A stretch of DNA of 64,000 nucleotides, from positions 1,593,501 through 1,657,500 of the forward strand of contig NZ_CP027762.1 in the NCBI RefSeq assembly GCF_003852315.1. Reading direction: 5' to 3'. The stretch is from Pseudomonas sp. LBUM920 (GTDB taxonomy: Bacteria; Pseudomonadota; Gammaproteobacteria; Pseudomonadales; Pseudomonadaceae). Below, piece after piece: positions 26,183 to 34,537 of the stretch (position 1 is the stretch's first letter; every line of letters begins with the position of its first letter). The notes beneath the pieces were generated by a model that worked only from the letters and a program-made list of their open reading frames with translations, was not told the origin of the DNA and did not search any database. The translations under genes and the position numbers were made by a program.

Positions 26183-26683
26183 TTAGAAGCCCAGTTCTGC
26201 CTGGCCTGCACCTTCCAACGCGAGCAGATAGTGTTTGGCGCCAAGCCCTCCGGCGAACCCGGTCAGCCCACCCGAGGCGCCTATGACCCGATGGCAGGGC
26301 GCAACGATCGAGATGGGGTTACGCCCGTTGGCGGCACCCACCGCGCGCACGGCCTTGGGGTTGCCGATTTGCTCGGCGATCTGGCTGTAGCTGCGGGTTT
26401 CGCCGAACGGGATGGTCAGCAGCACCCGCCAGACCTGTTGTTGAAAAGGCGTGCCGTTGAAGTCCAGTTCCAGCTCGAACTGGCTGCGTGCGCCGGCGAA
26501 ATACTCGCGTAGCTGGCGCGCGGTTTCCAACAACACCGGGCTGTCGTTGGCCTCGCGCAATTCGCCCAGCCGTACGCGGTTGGCGCGTTCCTGTTCCCAC
26601 AGGATCGCGGTGAGCTTGCCGTCGCGGGCCACCAGGGTGAGCTGGCCGACGGGGGAGGGCATGAGCGTGTATTCGTACGGCAT
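26183..26683 (-). CDS. ogt: Methylated-DNA--protein-cysteine methyltransferase
   Basis: 166-aa suicide DNA-repair protein that takes the alkyl group from O6-alkylguanine. The active-site motif PCHRVI has the acceptor Cys at 130. The DNA-binding helix FGETRSYSQIAEQIGNPKAVRAVG and the RNPISIV loop precede it (segments shortened). The ATG at 26683 is supported by a GAGGAG ribosome-binding site; the open frame extends 53 codons further without family similarity. It is Ogt-like rather than Ada-like because it has no N-terminal Cys/Zn domain. Confidence 0.92.
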   Translation of the reverse strand: MPYEYTLMPSPVGQLTLVARDGKLTAILWEQERANRVRLGELREANDSPVLLETARQLREYFAGARSQFELELDFNGTPFQQQVWRVLLTIPFGETRSYSQIAEQIGNPKAVRAVGAANGRNPISIVAPCHRVIGASGGLTGFAGGLGAKHYLLALEGAGQAELGF

Positions 26684-26941
26684 GAGCGGGCTCCTCGAAG
26701 GACGGGTGTTAAAAGCCAGGACGCTACTGTAATGCCATCTGCCTGTCAGGAAACCGCGTTTCTTGCGATCAAATTCCTCAAGGGGCTCGCCGTTCCAGTA
26801 GCGCCCGTCGGGGCGATGAAAATACCCGTTACCGAGCGACAAAACCGCCGGCTCACGACGGCCGATGACCGGGTTTCGGTCGGTGTTGAATGAGCGCCCT
26901 GGTGGGGTATTGGAAAGAGGTTTGCGGTTTTTTCCAAGGCA

Positions 26942-27835
26942 TTACCGGCTGTGTAACACCTGCGCAAGGATGGCGAGAAATGCATCAGCCAATACATTTT
27001 TCCTTTGCGCGGGCGTCAACACCAATAATTGCGCGCACGCATCCGCCTCCACCAGCGGCCGATACGTCACACCCTTGTTCATCAGGCTTTGGGTACAGGC
27101 GGGCACCAACGCCACGCCTTGTGCGGCGGCCACCAAGGCAATGATCGAGGTGATCTGCCGCCCGGTTGGCCCCGCGCGCAAAGGCTGGGCGTGGCGGCGG
27201 TAAAGGTGCTCGATGGATTGGTTCAGACCCGACCCGTAGTCGGCCGGGAACAGGATCAGCGGATACGCACTGAGTTGCGTCAAGCTGACCTGCGCCAGCT
27301 TGGCCAGCGGGCTGTCGCTGGACACCGCGGCCACCAGCCGCTCTTCGCCCAACGACAACGCGTGAACGTCTGCTGTGTGCGGCAAAAGCCGACTCAATCC
27401 GATATCCAGCCGGCCGTCAGCCACCTGCGCGCCGAGGCTGCCAGAGGCGCACTCCACCAGGGTCAACTGCACATCGGGCAAGCGCTGGGCGAAGGCCTGG
27501 ATCGCTTGGCTGAACAGGTCCGACAAAGCGATCGAGCTGACATACCCGAGTGCCAATTGGCCTGCGGTGCCCGCTGCCAGTTTGCCGGCGATGACCTGTG
27601 CCAATTCAACCTGCTCCAACACGCCACGCGCGTAGGGCAAGAACGAACGCCCCTGGGCGGTGAGAGACACCGTGCGGCTGGTGCGATCAAACAGCTTGAA
27701 CCCCAGCTCTGTCTCCAGCGCTGAAATCTGCCGAGTCAGCGGCGGTTGGGCCAGGTGCAGGCGCAGTGCCGCGCGGCCGAAGTGCAATTCTTCGGCGACC
27801 GTCAGAAAGTAACGCAGCTTGCGTAGGTCGAGCAT
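26942..27835 (-). CDS. LysR-type transcriptional regulator
   Basis: 297-aa regulator of the BenM/CatM-like type (LRKLRYFLTVAEELHFGRAA; helix-turn-helix LRLHLAQPPLTRQISALE). It is divergent from a two-gene MFS unit with a 95-bp shared promoter region. That region contains TTCGAA within two ATCGG direct motifs (about 27853-27872), a possible binding site. It probably controls the adjacent exporter genes and itself. Confidence 0.93.
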   Translation of the reverse strand: MLDLRKLRYFLTVAEELHFGRAALRLHLAQPPLTRQISALETELGFKLFDRTSRTVSLTAQGRSFLPYARGVLEQVELAQVIAGKLAAGTAGQLALGYVSSIALSDLFSQAIQAFAQRLPDVQLTLVECASGSLGAQVADGRLDIGLSRLLPHTADVHALSLGEERLVAAVSSDSPLAKLAQVSLTQLSAYPLILFPADYGSGLNQSIEHLYRRHAQPLRAGPTGRQITSIIALVAAAQGVALVPACTQSLMNKGVTYRPLVEADACAQLLVLTPAQRKNVLADAFLAILAQVLHSR

Positions 27836-27930
27836 CCTGATCCTTGGGTATTGATCGGTTCGAAATCGGTATTGGTTTAAGACCCGACGGCCATTCTATA
27901 AAGGCGTTACAAAATAAAACGAGAGGTTTC

Positions 27931-29094
27931 ATGAAACCGCGCCTGCATTGTGCCCGTCTAGCCCTGTTCCTGTGTGGCTGCGCTGCGTTTCTCAACCTTT
28001 ACGCCACCCAGAGCATCCTCGCGACCTTTGCCGCACAGTTTCATATCAGCGCCAAGGAAGCGGGCTGGAGCATCACGGTCACCACCCTGGCGGTGGCGAT
28101 CACCGCGCCCTTTGTCAGCCGGCTGACCGGGCGCTTCGAACAGCGCACGGTCATCGCCGTGGCCGCGCTGCTGCTGGCCGCCCCTGCGCTGATGACCGCC
28201 TACGCCGGCAGTTTTGCCGAAGTGCTGGTGTGGCGGTTTGTGCAAGGTATGGTGATCCCGGTGGTGTTTGCCACCAGCGTGGCTTACATCGGCGACCGCT
28301 GGCGTGGCGCGACGGTGACCGAGGTCACCAGCCTGTACGTGGCGGGCACGGTACTGGGCGGGTTCGCCGGGCGTTTCGTCACCGGTGTGATGACGCAATA
28401 CGTCGGCTGGCGCGAAGCGTTCGAACTGCTGGCGGTGTTGAGCTTGATGGTGGGTGGGTTTATTCAGTTCCTGTTGCCCGCCAATCGACTGCGCGGCGAA
28501 CGGCCTGGAGCGGTTGCTTCAGGTGTTTTTAGCCGACCTTTGCTGGCGGCGTACGGCGTAGGTTTTTGCGTGTTGTTCTCCCAGGTTGCGGCATTTACTT
28601 ACGCAGGTTTGCACCTCGGCCTGCCACCGTTCAACTTGGGGCCTGCGGCGCTGGGCACGCTTTACATGGTGTTTCTGCTGGCGTTGATTGTGATTCCCCT
28701 CGCCGGGCGCCTCAGCAAAGCCAGGCCTCACGCCGAACTGCTGGCGGTCGCCGCCGCGCTCGGTGTCGGTGGTTCGGCGCTGACCCTGGCGCCGTCGCTG
28801 GGGTGCATTGTGGTGGGCCTGGCGCTCAGTTCCACCGGCGTGTTCCTGGCCCAGGCCGCCGCCAATGCGTTCATCAGTGCCACCGCCGGTGAGAGCAAGT
28901 CTGGCGCCGTGGGGGTTTACCTGACGTGCTATTACCTGGGCGGCAGTTGCGGTGCCATCGTTCCGGCATTGATCTGGGAACGCTGGGGCTGGGCCGGCTG
29001 TGTGGCGCTGATTATCGGTTTTCAACTGCTGACGCTGCTGATCGCCCTGACGGGCTGGAAGCCACTCAAACCTGAGCGGGTGCCGACACCATGA
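27931..29094 (+). CDS. MFS transporter, YnfM-like
   Basis: 387-aa DHA1-type transporter with twelve predicted helices. Early motifs are CAAFLNLYATQSILATFAA and the motif-A-like FVSRLTGRFEQRTVI. The ATG at 27931 has a GAGAGG ribosome-binding site. It is divergent from a LysR regulator and overlaps the following MFS gene by 4 bp, so two exporters appear to be made from one mRNA. Drug or metabolite efflux is the family's typical role; substrate unknown. Confidence 0.9.
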   Translation: MKPRLHCARLALFLCGCAAFLNLYATQSILATFAAQFHISAKEAGWSITVTTLAVAITAPFVSRLTGRFEQRTVIAVAALLLAAPALMTAYAGSFAEVLVWRFVQGMVIPVVFATSVAYIGDRWRGATVTEVTSLYVAGTVLGGFAGRFVTGVMTQYVGWREAFELLAVLSLMVGGFIQFLLPANRLRGERPGAVASGVFSRPLLAAYGVGFCVLFSQVAAFTYAGLHLGLPPFNLGPAALGTLYMVFLLALIVIPLAGRLSKARPHAELLAVAAALGVGGSALTLAPSLGCIVVGLALSSTGVFLAQAAANAFISATAGESKSGAVGVYLTCYYLGGSCGAIVPALIWERWGWAGCVALIIGFQLLTLLIALTGWKPLKPERVPTP

Positions 29095-30284
29095 ATGACA
29101 CTGTTGCCGTGCCTGTTCGCGAAACCTCCAGCCGGCGCCGCGCGCTGATCGCCGGTTGCAGCGCTCACGCCGTACACGATGGCCTCACGGACGTTATCTA
29201 CGTGTTGCTGCCGATCTGGCAGGCGCAGTTCGCCTTGTCCTACGCCCAGATCGGCCTGTTGCGTGGCGCCTATTCCGGAATGATGGCCGTGTTCCAACTG
29301 ATGGCCAGCCGCGCCGCCCGACGCTGGGGCCGTTTACCGTTGCTGGTGGGCGGCACTGCGCTTGCGGGTGTCGCTTACTTATTGGTGGGGCAAGCCACCG
29401 GGCTGAGCCTGTTGCTGTTGGGTTTGCTGCTGGGCGGTTTGGGGGCCAGCACCCAACACCCATTGGCCTCCTCGATGATCACCGACGCTTATGAGGACGG
29501 TGGTGGCGTCAAGCAGGCGCTGTCCCAGTACAACTTCAGCGGCGATATCGGCAAAACCCTGATTCCTGGGGTGGTGGGCCTGCTGCTGACCGTCGTCAGC
29601 TGGCGCGCCAGCGCCACACTGCTGGGGCTGCTCGGTCTGGCGGCAGCGGGGATGCTGTGGTGGCTGGTGCCGGCTGAAGTTCGCGAGTCCAGTGCGATAA
29701 GAAAAGCCCGACCACCGAGTGGCACGGGCTCGGTGGCAGGCCTGCGTGCGCTGATCCTCACCGGTACGCTCGACAGCGCCGTGCGCATGGGCTTTCTCAC
29801 GTTCCTGCCGTTTCTGCTGCAAGCCAAAGGCGCAGGCACGGCGGGCATTGGGCTGGCGCTGACGATGCTGTTCATTGGCGGTGCGTTTGGCAAATTGCTT
29901 TGCGGCTACCTGGGGGCTCGCATTGGCATGATGAAAACCGTCTGGTTGACCGAAACCAGCACCGCGCTGTTGATCGTCACGGCCGTGTACCTGCCGCTGA
30001 GTGGCTTGATGCTGATGTTGCCGCTGCTGGGTTTGGCGCTGAACGGCACGTCTTCTGTGCTCTACGGCGCCGTCCCGGACCTGGCGAGCGCAGGCAGGCG
30101 CGAACAGGCTTTTGCGGTGTTCTACACCGGCACCATTGGCGGCGGAGCGCTGGCGCCGCTGGTGTTCGGCGGGGTCGGCGATGCACTCGGTGTGCCGGTG
30201 GCGGTGATGGTACTGGCGGGGATGTTGCTGCTGACCTTGCCGTTGGCGTGGGTGGTACAGCGAGGAATGCGCGATGGGGTTTAA
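29091..30284 (+). CDS. MFS transporter, fosmidomycin-resistance (Fsr) type
   Basis: 397-aa twelve-helix transporter. The N-terminal AGCSAHAVHDGLTDVIYVLLP is the Fsr-family signature (shortened here: HAVHDGLTD), followed by SYAQIGLLRGAYSG. It overlaps the upstream MFS gene (ATGA). E. coli Fsr confers fosmidomycin resistance; a natural substrate is unknown. Two overlapping, unrelated exporters under one LysR gene suggest a shared export task. Confidence 0.88.
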   Translation: MNDTVAVPVRETSSRRRALIAGCSAHAVHDGLTDVIYVLLPIWQAQFALSYAQIGLLRGAYSGMMAVFQLMASRAARRWGRLPLLVGGTALAGVAYLLVGQATGLSLLLLGLLLGGLGASTQHPLASSMITDAYEDGGGVKQALSQYNFSGDIGKTLIPGVVGLLLTVVSWRASATLLGLLGLAAAGMLWWLVPAEVRESSAIRKARPPSGTGSVAGLRALILTGTLDSAVRMGFLTFLPFLLQAKGAGTAGIGLALTMLFIGGAFGKLLCGYLGARIGMMKTVWLTETSTALLIVTAVYLPLSGLMLMLPLLGLALNGTSSVLYGAVPDLASAGRREQAFAVFYTGTIGGGALAPLVFGGVGDALGVPVAVMVLAGMLLLTLPLAWVVQRGMRDGV

Positions 30285-30299
30285 CCGCACATTCCCTGG

Positions 30300-30605
30300 T
30301 TAAAGGGGCGAGGCCAGCGTAAACGGTATGCGCAACGCGCCGATCGGCCCTTCGCGCGCACCGCACATTTCATCGTGCACGCTGTGCTGCACCAGCACAC
30401 ACGGGAACGGCGGAACCCGCTGCAACAGGTCGCGCAAGTGCGTGGTCGAGCCGATGCGCATGGGCTTGGCGTCATCGTCCACCAGCGTCATTTCGACATG
30501 ATCCAACCTGACCCGCGCGATGTAGAAGCCACCCTCCAGCGACAGCAGCTCCAACTCCCGTATCTCGCCTTTCTCGGCCAATTCAGTGAGCATTTTCAGG
30601 TTCAT
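30300..30605 (-). CDS. DUF6482-like small protein
   Basis: 101-aa cytoplasmic protein. It has an acidic N-terminal helix (MNLKMLTELAEKGEIRELEL) followed by beta-strand-rich sequence (GGFYIARVRLDHVEMTLVDDD) and the segment HSVHDEMCG. It resembles proteins annotated DUF6482 in Pseudomonas. It lies 24 bp downstream of the DUF3833 lipoprotein gene and is probably co-transcribed with it. No function is known. Confidence 0.7.
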   Translation of the reverse strand: MNLKMLTELAEKGEIRELELLSLEGGFYIARVRLDHVEMTLVDDDAKPMRIGSTTHLRDLLQRVPPFPCVLVQHSVHDEMCGAREGPIGALRIPFTLASPL

Positions 30606-30629
30606 GGTTCACCCTCACGGTGGGTTGTT

Positions 30630-31154
30630 TCATTGGCGACGAAAGAACAGCGTGACCTGGCCCCATTCGACGCCGAACTTGGTCATGCTGGAGCGGTTGA
30701 TCAGCGTGTCCTCGTCCATCAAGTACATCCAGTCATCAAAACTCACCTCGTGGACCGAACCGTCCACCGGCAGGTTGAGTCGGTAGCGCCAACGCAGTGC
30801 ATTGCCCGCAACTTCGCCGATCGCTTCGCCGACCACGTCACCCGCCCGACCGCGCCAGCGTCCCGGACCATCCGGGGTCAGTGTCCAGACGCGCTGCTGA
30901 CGCGTGCCATCGCTGTACAGAAAGCGCTCGTCGAGAATCAGGGCATTGCCCTCGCGGCGGCTGGCGATATTGACCTCAAAGCGCTTGGCCACTTCGCCCG
31001 AACGCTTCTGGAAAATCCCCCAGGCCTTGACGGGCTTGCTGAAGAAACGCTCCAGGTCCAATTGCGGTTTCTGGTCGGCGTAGTGGGCGACCTCGACGTT
31101 GCCGCAACTGCTCAAACTCAACGCCAGCAACAATGAAATCAGTAGACGTGTCAT
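30630..31154 (-). CDS. DUF3833 lipoprotein
   Basis: 174-aa predicted lipoprotein: signal with lipobox LSSC at about residue 17. The body has DUF3833 features (KAWGIFQKRSGEVAKRFEV, WRYRLNLPVDGSVHEVSFDDWMY in part) and ends TLFFRRQ. It is likely anchored in the outer membrane and lipocalin-like in fold. Function unknown; it is downstream of the tRNA-Gly gene but separated from it by a strong terminator. Confidence 0.85.
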   Translation of the reverse strand: MTRLLISLLLALSLSSCGNVEVAHYADQKPQLDLERFFSKPVKAWGIFQKRSGEVAKRFEVNIASRREGNALILDERFLYSDGTRQQRVWTLTPDGPGRWRGRAGDVVGEAIGEVAGNALRWRYRLNLPVDGSVHEVSFDDWMYLMDEDTLINRSSMTKFGVEWGQVTLFFRRQ

Positions 31155-31274
31155 TGCCGGGCTCCGTGATCATGCGCGGCGAAGCGCCAACGCTTGGTAT
31201 TTATACTTGTACAAAAATATTGATTTGTACAGGTTTGCGCGCGGCAAGTGACGAATGCACAAATTGCGCCCATA

Positions 31275-31306
31275 AAAAAACCGGTCACAGGGACCGGTTT
31301 TTTTTG
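31275..31306. terminator. Intrinsic terminator after tRNA-Gly
   Basis: AACCGGTC and GACCGGTT arms are flanked by A-run and T-run on either side, so it works in both directions. It ends the minus-strand tRNA-Gly transcript. Confidence 0.85.
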
Positions 31307-31344
31307 GCATCTGCGTCGTAACCGACGTAGGCGCGAAATGTGAG

Positions 31345-31418
31345 TGGAGCGGGTAGAGGGAATCGAACCCTCGTCGGAAGCTTGGGAAGCTACTGTTCTA
31401 CCATTAAACTATACCCGC
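31345..31418 (-). tRNA. tRNA-Gly (anticodon TCC)
   Basis: A 74-nt cloverleaf on the minus strand. The acceptor GCGGGTA pairs with TACCCGC, the discriminator is T and CCA is encoded. D-arm TAGTTTAATGGTAGAAC, anticodon loop CTTCCCAAG with TCC, and T-loop GGTTCGATTCC are all present. Confidence 0.96.
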
Positions 31419-31432
31419 TCAGAGCGGCTGAC

Positions 31433-31461
31433 TTTGTACCAGATGTTCATCGGGATTTGAA
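31433..31461 (-). promoter_or_regulatory. Possible sigma-70 promoter of tRNA-Gly
   Basis: On the minus strand TTCAAA, a 17-bp spacer and TACAAA lie 15 bp upstream of the tRNA. Each hexamer matches 4 of 6 consensus positions. Confidence 0.4.
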
Positions 31462-31504
31462 GTTTTTCTTCGAAAAATGTGTGGGTTGCGTCGCTCAAGC
31501 TCAG

Positions 31505-31580
31505 TTGGAAGCTGGCTTGCCTGCGATACATCGCCTGTGTGACTGACAGGTACCTGCATCGCGGGCAAGCCCGGCTCCCG
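31505..31580. repeat. REPIN-like inverted repeat
   Basis: TTGGAAGCTGGCTTGCCTGC then GATA on the left and CATCGCGGGCAAGCCCGGC followed by TCCCG on the right. It is a somewhat degenerate copy of the family at 9051 and 36944. Confidence 0.7.
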
Positions 31581-31608
31581 CCCAAGCGGGCTTTTCAGCT
31601 CTGTCATT

Positions 31609-32493
31609 TCAAATCGCAAAGGCATGCTGCGTCTGGCCCTGGTGGTAGCGCAAGCGACTGACCGGTCGCTGCGGTTTCAAAAAGCCCACCACCGCGTCCC
31701 GGCTGTCCCGACACGCCGCCTTGTGCTCCATATCCAGAAAATGCCCGGTCGCCTGAATAGTGCTGAAGCTGCTCTTGGCCACATGCTGGCCAAACAGCTT
31801 GGCGTCTTCGGCACTGGTGTACTCGTCCCATTCGCCATTCAAAAACAGCACTGGGATGTCGATTTGCCGCGCTGCCTTGAGGTAGCACAGGCGGTCGCTG
31901 TTGAGCACGTGGCTGATGTGAAAGTGCATCTGCCCGTATTCGTGCTCGGCCAGGCTGCTGACGTGCTTGTAGTTGAAGCGCTTGAACAGCGACGGCAGGT
32001 GTTTGCCGATAGTGTTGTTGACCAGGTGGCCGACGCGGTCGCGGTCAAGGTTGCCGAGGTAGTCCACACCGCGTTCCAGGTAATCGCGCATCGGTGCATT
32101 GATTACCGGAGAAAACGAACTGATCACGGCCTTTTCCACGCGACGCGGGCGTGCAGCGAGGGCGACCAGGGTGGCAGCGCCGCCCCAGGAAAATGACAGC
32201 ACGTGTTCGGCGGCGAAGTGGTCGATGAGTTCCAGCAGAATCTGGCCTTCGACTTCTTTCGTCAGCATCTGCTCGTGGCGGTTGTGGATTTTTGAGCGGC
32301 CAGCGTAGGGCTGGTCGTACAAAACCACGTTGAACTGCGGGTACAGGCTTTTCACGGTTTGGGCGAAGGACGCCGTGGTGGCCATCGAGCCGTTGACCAG
32401 GATGATGGTCTTTTCAGCAGCATCCGCGCGATAGAACTCCGTGTAAACCCGATACTGACCCTGTATATCCAACACAGCGATTTCTGGCCTCAT
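31609..32493 (-). CDS. phaG: PhaG, 3-hydroxyacyl-ACP thioesterase / transacylase
   Basis: 294-aa alpha/beta hydrolase linking fatty-acid synthesis to medium-chain PHA precursors. It was first described as (R)-3-hydroxydecanoyl-ACP:CoA transacylase and is now often viewed as a thioesterase. It matches P. putida PhaG closely in sequence style: start MRPEIAVLDIQGQYRVYTEF, nucleophile elbow SFSWGGA, SSFSPVINAPMRDYLERG, and C-terminal QHAFAI. The ATG at 32493 has AGGAG upstream; the 31 open codons before it have no homology. No pha synthase gene is adjacent, as is usual for phaG. A close relative, RhlA, would sit in an rhlAB operon, which is absent here. Confidence 0.92.
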   Translation of the reverse strand: MRPEIAVLDIQGQYRVYTEFYRADAAEKTIILVNGSMATTASFAQTVKSLYPQFNVVLYDQPYAGRSKIHNRHEQMLTKEVEGQILLELIDHFAAEHVLSFSWGGAATLVALAARPRRVEKAVISSFSPVINAPMRDYLERGVDYLGNLDRDRVGHLVNNTIGKHLPSLFKRFNYKHVSSLAEHEYGQMHFHISHVLNSDRLCYLKAARQIDIPVLFLNGEWDEYTSAEDAKLFGQHVAKSSFSTIQATGHFLDMEHKAACRDSRDAVVGFLKPQRPVSRLRYHQGQTQHAFAI

Positions 32494-32798
32494 GTCGTAA
32501 GACTCCTGGCAAGCGGGTAGGGCGCGCAGATCACTCTGCACGAGCTTTATGACAGGTAGGCATACGCCTGGAAGAGGAGCGCCCATGTCGGTCCGATGAC
32601 GGCTGGCCGACGGCTGTTGTCAGGGCGGGCTGTTTGCCTGAGAGGCCCGTAGATCAGGCGCGGGCGGGGCAAGGTGTTTCTTGGAGGTTATAAGGCGACT
32701 CGCCAGTCATGATTTGGCTGACGGTTTGATTCAAGCAGCACAGACGCCAGGTCGCAAGGCGACCAGCTGGTTTATTGCCAGCACCGGCCGAACGGTCA
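32494..32798. other. Intergenic region upstream of phaG
   Basis: About 305 bp between phaG and rsuA, both on the minus strand. It holds the phaG ribosome-binding site and presumably its promoter; no confident -35/-10 pair was found. A short GGTCGC / GCGACC hairpin lies at 32750-32764, close to the end of rsuA. No convincing gene is seen. Confidence 0.6.
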
Positions 32799-33491
32799 TC
32801 AGACCGCGAGGATTTCGTTTTCAGTCAGTGCCCGATATTCGCCCGGCGCCAGCGAGTCATCCAGCGCCAATGGCCCCATCCGCTCACGGTGCAAGCCGAT
32901 GACCTTGTTATCAAAGTGCCCGAACATGCGCTTGACCTGGTGATAGCGGCCTTCAATGATGCTCAGCCGCGCAGTCGTCGGCCCCAGCAGGGCCAGCTCG
33001 GCGGGCTGCGTGGTGAGGTCTTCAAACGCGAAATACACACCGGCTGCGAAGGTGATCGCGTACGCAGGCGTGATGGCCTGTTCGGTTTCCACGCGATAAA
33101 CCTTGGGCAGCTTGGTCTGCGGTTGCGTCAGGCGCCGTGACCATTGGCCGTCGTTGGTGATCAGCATCAGCCCGGTGGTATTGAAATCCAGACGACCGGC
33201 GATATGCAGCTCGCCTTTGTCCGGTTCATTGAGCAAATCGAGGACCGTCCTGTGCTGCGGGTCTGAGGTAGCGCTCACACAGCCTTGAGGTTTGTGCAGC
33301 ATGAAGTAGCGCGCCGGTTTGCCGGCTTGCAGCACGTCATTGTCGACACACACGCGGCTGAACTCACGCACCTCATGGTGCGGATCGCTGACCGCCACGC
33401 CATCGACGGTCACCCGTCGCTCTATCAGCAGCACGCGCACTTGCTGACGATTGAAACGCGGCAGGTTACTGAGGAAACGATCAACGCGCAT
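32799..33491 (-). CDS. rsuA: 16S rRNA pseudouridine(516) synthase RsuA
   Basis: 230-aa RsuA-family enzyme. An N-terminal S4 RNA-binding domain (MRVDRFLSNLPRFNRQQVRV, RRVTVDGVAV) precedes the catalytic domain with GRLDFNTTGLM; the catalytic Asp is residue 102. Further conserved segments are LPKVYRVE and IEGRYHQVKRMF. It isomerises U516 in 16S rRNA. Its start overlaps the stop of the upstream cysteine-rich protein gene by one base (TAATG). Confidence 0.92.
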   Translation of the reverse strand: MRVDRFLSNLPRFNRQQVRVLLIERRVTVDGVAVSDPHHEVREFSRVCVDNDVLQAGKPARYFMLHKPQGCVSATSDPQHRTVLDLLNEPDKGELHIAGRLDFNTTGLMLITNDGQWSRRLTQPQTKLPKVYRVETEQAITPAYAITFAAGVYFAFEDLTTQPAELALLGPTTARLSIIEGRYHQVKRMFGHFDNKVIGLHRERMGPLALDDSLAPGEYRALTENEILAV

Positions 33492-33703
33492 TACTCAATC
33501 GCCGCCTCACGCAATTGCGCATCCACTTGGGCACAGCGCGGGCACAGGCAGGCGGTGTTGCGCAGTTCATCGGGCAAGGCTTGAAGCACCGCCGGATCGA
33601 GGGTGACGCTGTAGCACCAGCAGGCCTGGTCGGCGGTGCGCGGGTCAGCCAGCGCGCAGTCGTTACGGGCACCGCAGGCGGGGCAGAGGGTTGGCGTGGT
33701 CAT
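33491..33703 (-). CDS. Cysteine-rich CWC family protein
   Basis: 70-aa protein with seven cysteines: CPACGARNDC near the N-terminus, CWC in the middle and CLCPRC near the C-terminus. This pattern suggests a zinc-binding fold. It overlaps rsuA by one base and is probably translationally coupled to it. The family is widespread in proteobacteria next to RNA-modification genes; its function is unknown. Confidence 0.82.
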   Translation of the reverse strand: MTTPTLCPACGARNDCALADPRTADQACWCYSVTLDPAVLQALPDELRNTACLCPRCAQVDAQLREAAIE

Positions 33704-33754
33704 GTGGGTTCGTGCTGTATCGCGCAGTTTTCAGCACGATACAGCGCCGTCCCG

Positions 33755-33979
33755 CTATTGCAAGCTGCGCAGGTTACCGCGCCGGCCGCTGAAGTGGCTG
33801 ATGTTTACGGTATCGGCAAGGCCTTCAGGCTCACCGATGAGGCGGGTTTTCCACTGGCCGTCAGCGAGTTGCACCTTTCCACGCACGGGTGATGAGGTGC
33901 TCAGCTCGTCCGAAACAGGTGTCACAACCTGTGTCTGAAACGCACCAGATTCGGATTTCGATGTCAGATATTTCGTCAT
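33755..33979 (-). CDS. Small hypothetical protein
   Basis: 74-aa open frame with protein-like composition (MTKYLTSKSESGAFQTQV, VRGKVQLADGQWKTRLIGE, then SHFSGRRGNLRSLQ). It has no cysteines, no signal peptide and no membrane segment. It lies 51 bp upstream of the CWC gene in the same direction, possibly the first gene of that unit. No clear ribosome-binding site precedes the ATG. No family recognised. Confidence 0.5.
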   Translation of the reverse strand: MTKYLTSKSESGAFQTQVVTPVSDELSTSSPVRGKVQLADGQWKTRLIGEPEGLADTVNISHFSGRRGNLRSLQ

Positions 33980-34046
33980 TCAATGAAAGACGAATGCCGC
34001 TCTCCAGCGTCGCTGGAGGTGCTCTCAAGCGGTCCAGGAGGCCGCC

Positions 34047-34388
34047 ATGTATCGACGACTGCTGCTCACTGCGTTACTCGGGTTGACCCTTTCTGCGTGT
34101 GTGCCCTATTACGATGGAGGTGCTACTTACTATCGCTCCGAGGTCTACACCGCGCCGGCACCGGCCTATTACTACGGCGGCCCCGCTTACTATCAATATG
34201 GGCGCAGCTACTATGCGCCGCCGCCACGTTACTATTCGGCGCCGCGCTACTACCAACCGGCCCCGCGTTATTACCCACGGCCCGCTTACCGGCCTTATCC
34301 AGGCCAGGGCTGGAACAATCGTTGGGGCAATGGCGGGTCGGGCCATGGCGGTGGACGCGGCGGCGGTGGCGGTGGCGGCCATCGTTGA
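34047..34388 (+). CDS. Tyrosine/proline-rich small lipoprotein
   Basis: 113-aa protein with an AGGAGG ribosome-binding site. The lipobox LSAC ends at residue 18. The mature part is low complexity: repeated YY pairs with proline and alanine (units such as RYYSAP, RYYQPAP, RYYPRP), then a glycine/histidine-rich tail ending GGGHR. It should be an envelope-anchored, intrinsically disordered protein. Function unknown; Tyr-rich tails of this kind could be adhesive or cross-linkable, which is speculation. Confidence 0.85.
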   Translation: MYRRLLLTALLGLTLSACVPYYDGGATYYRSEVYTAPAPAYYYGGPAYYQYGRSYYAPPPRYYSAPRYYQPAPRYYPRPAYRPYPGQGWNNRWGNGGSGHGGGRGGGGGGGHR

Positions 34389-34403
34389 CAGGTCATGACC
34401 TCA

Positions 34404-34430
34404 AGCGGCGCCCCAGGCGCCGCTTTTTTA
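34404..34430 (+). terminator. Intrinsic terminator
   Basis: A 9-bp stem AGCGGCGCC/GGCGCCGCT with a 3-nt loop is followed by six T residues, 16 bp after the Tyr-rich lipoprotein stop. Confidence 0.9.
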
Positions 34431-34537
34431 TGCAGACCGTTCGTCGGCACTGTCATTTCTAACAGCTATCGCAAGCGTTTGATCTGCATTCCACTGCTGG
34501 GGACGCCGTTGTGCGTCTCTGAGGAGGCAGTGGGTCT

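Noticed and set aside
32681..32902. 73-aa plus-strand frame upstream of phaG
   Set aside because: Most of it overlaps rsuA antisense, and it has no domain or clear start signal.
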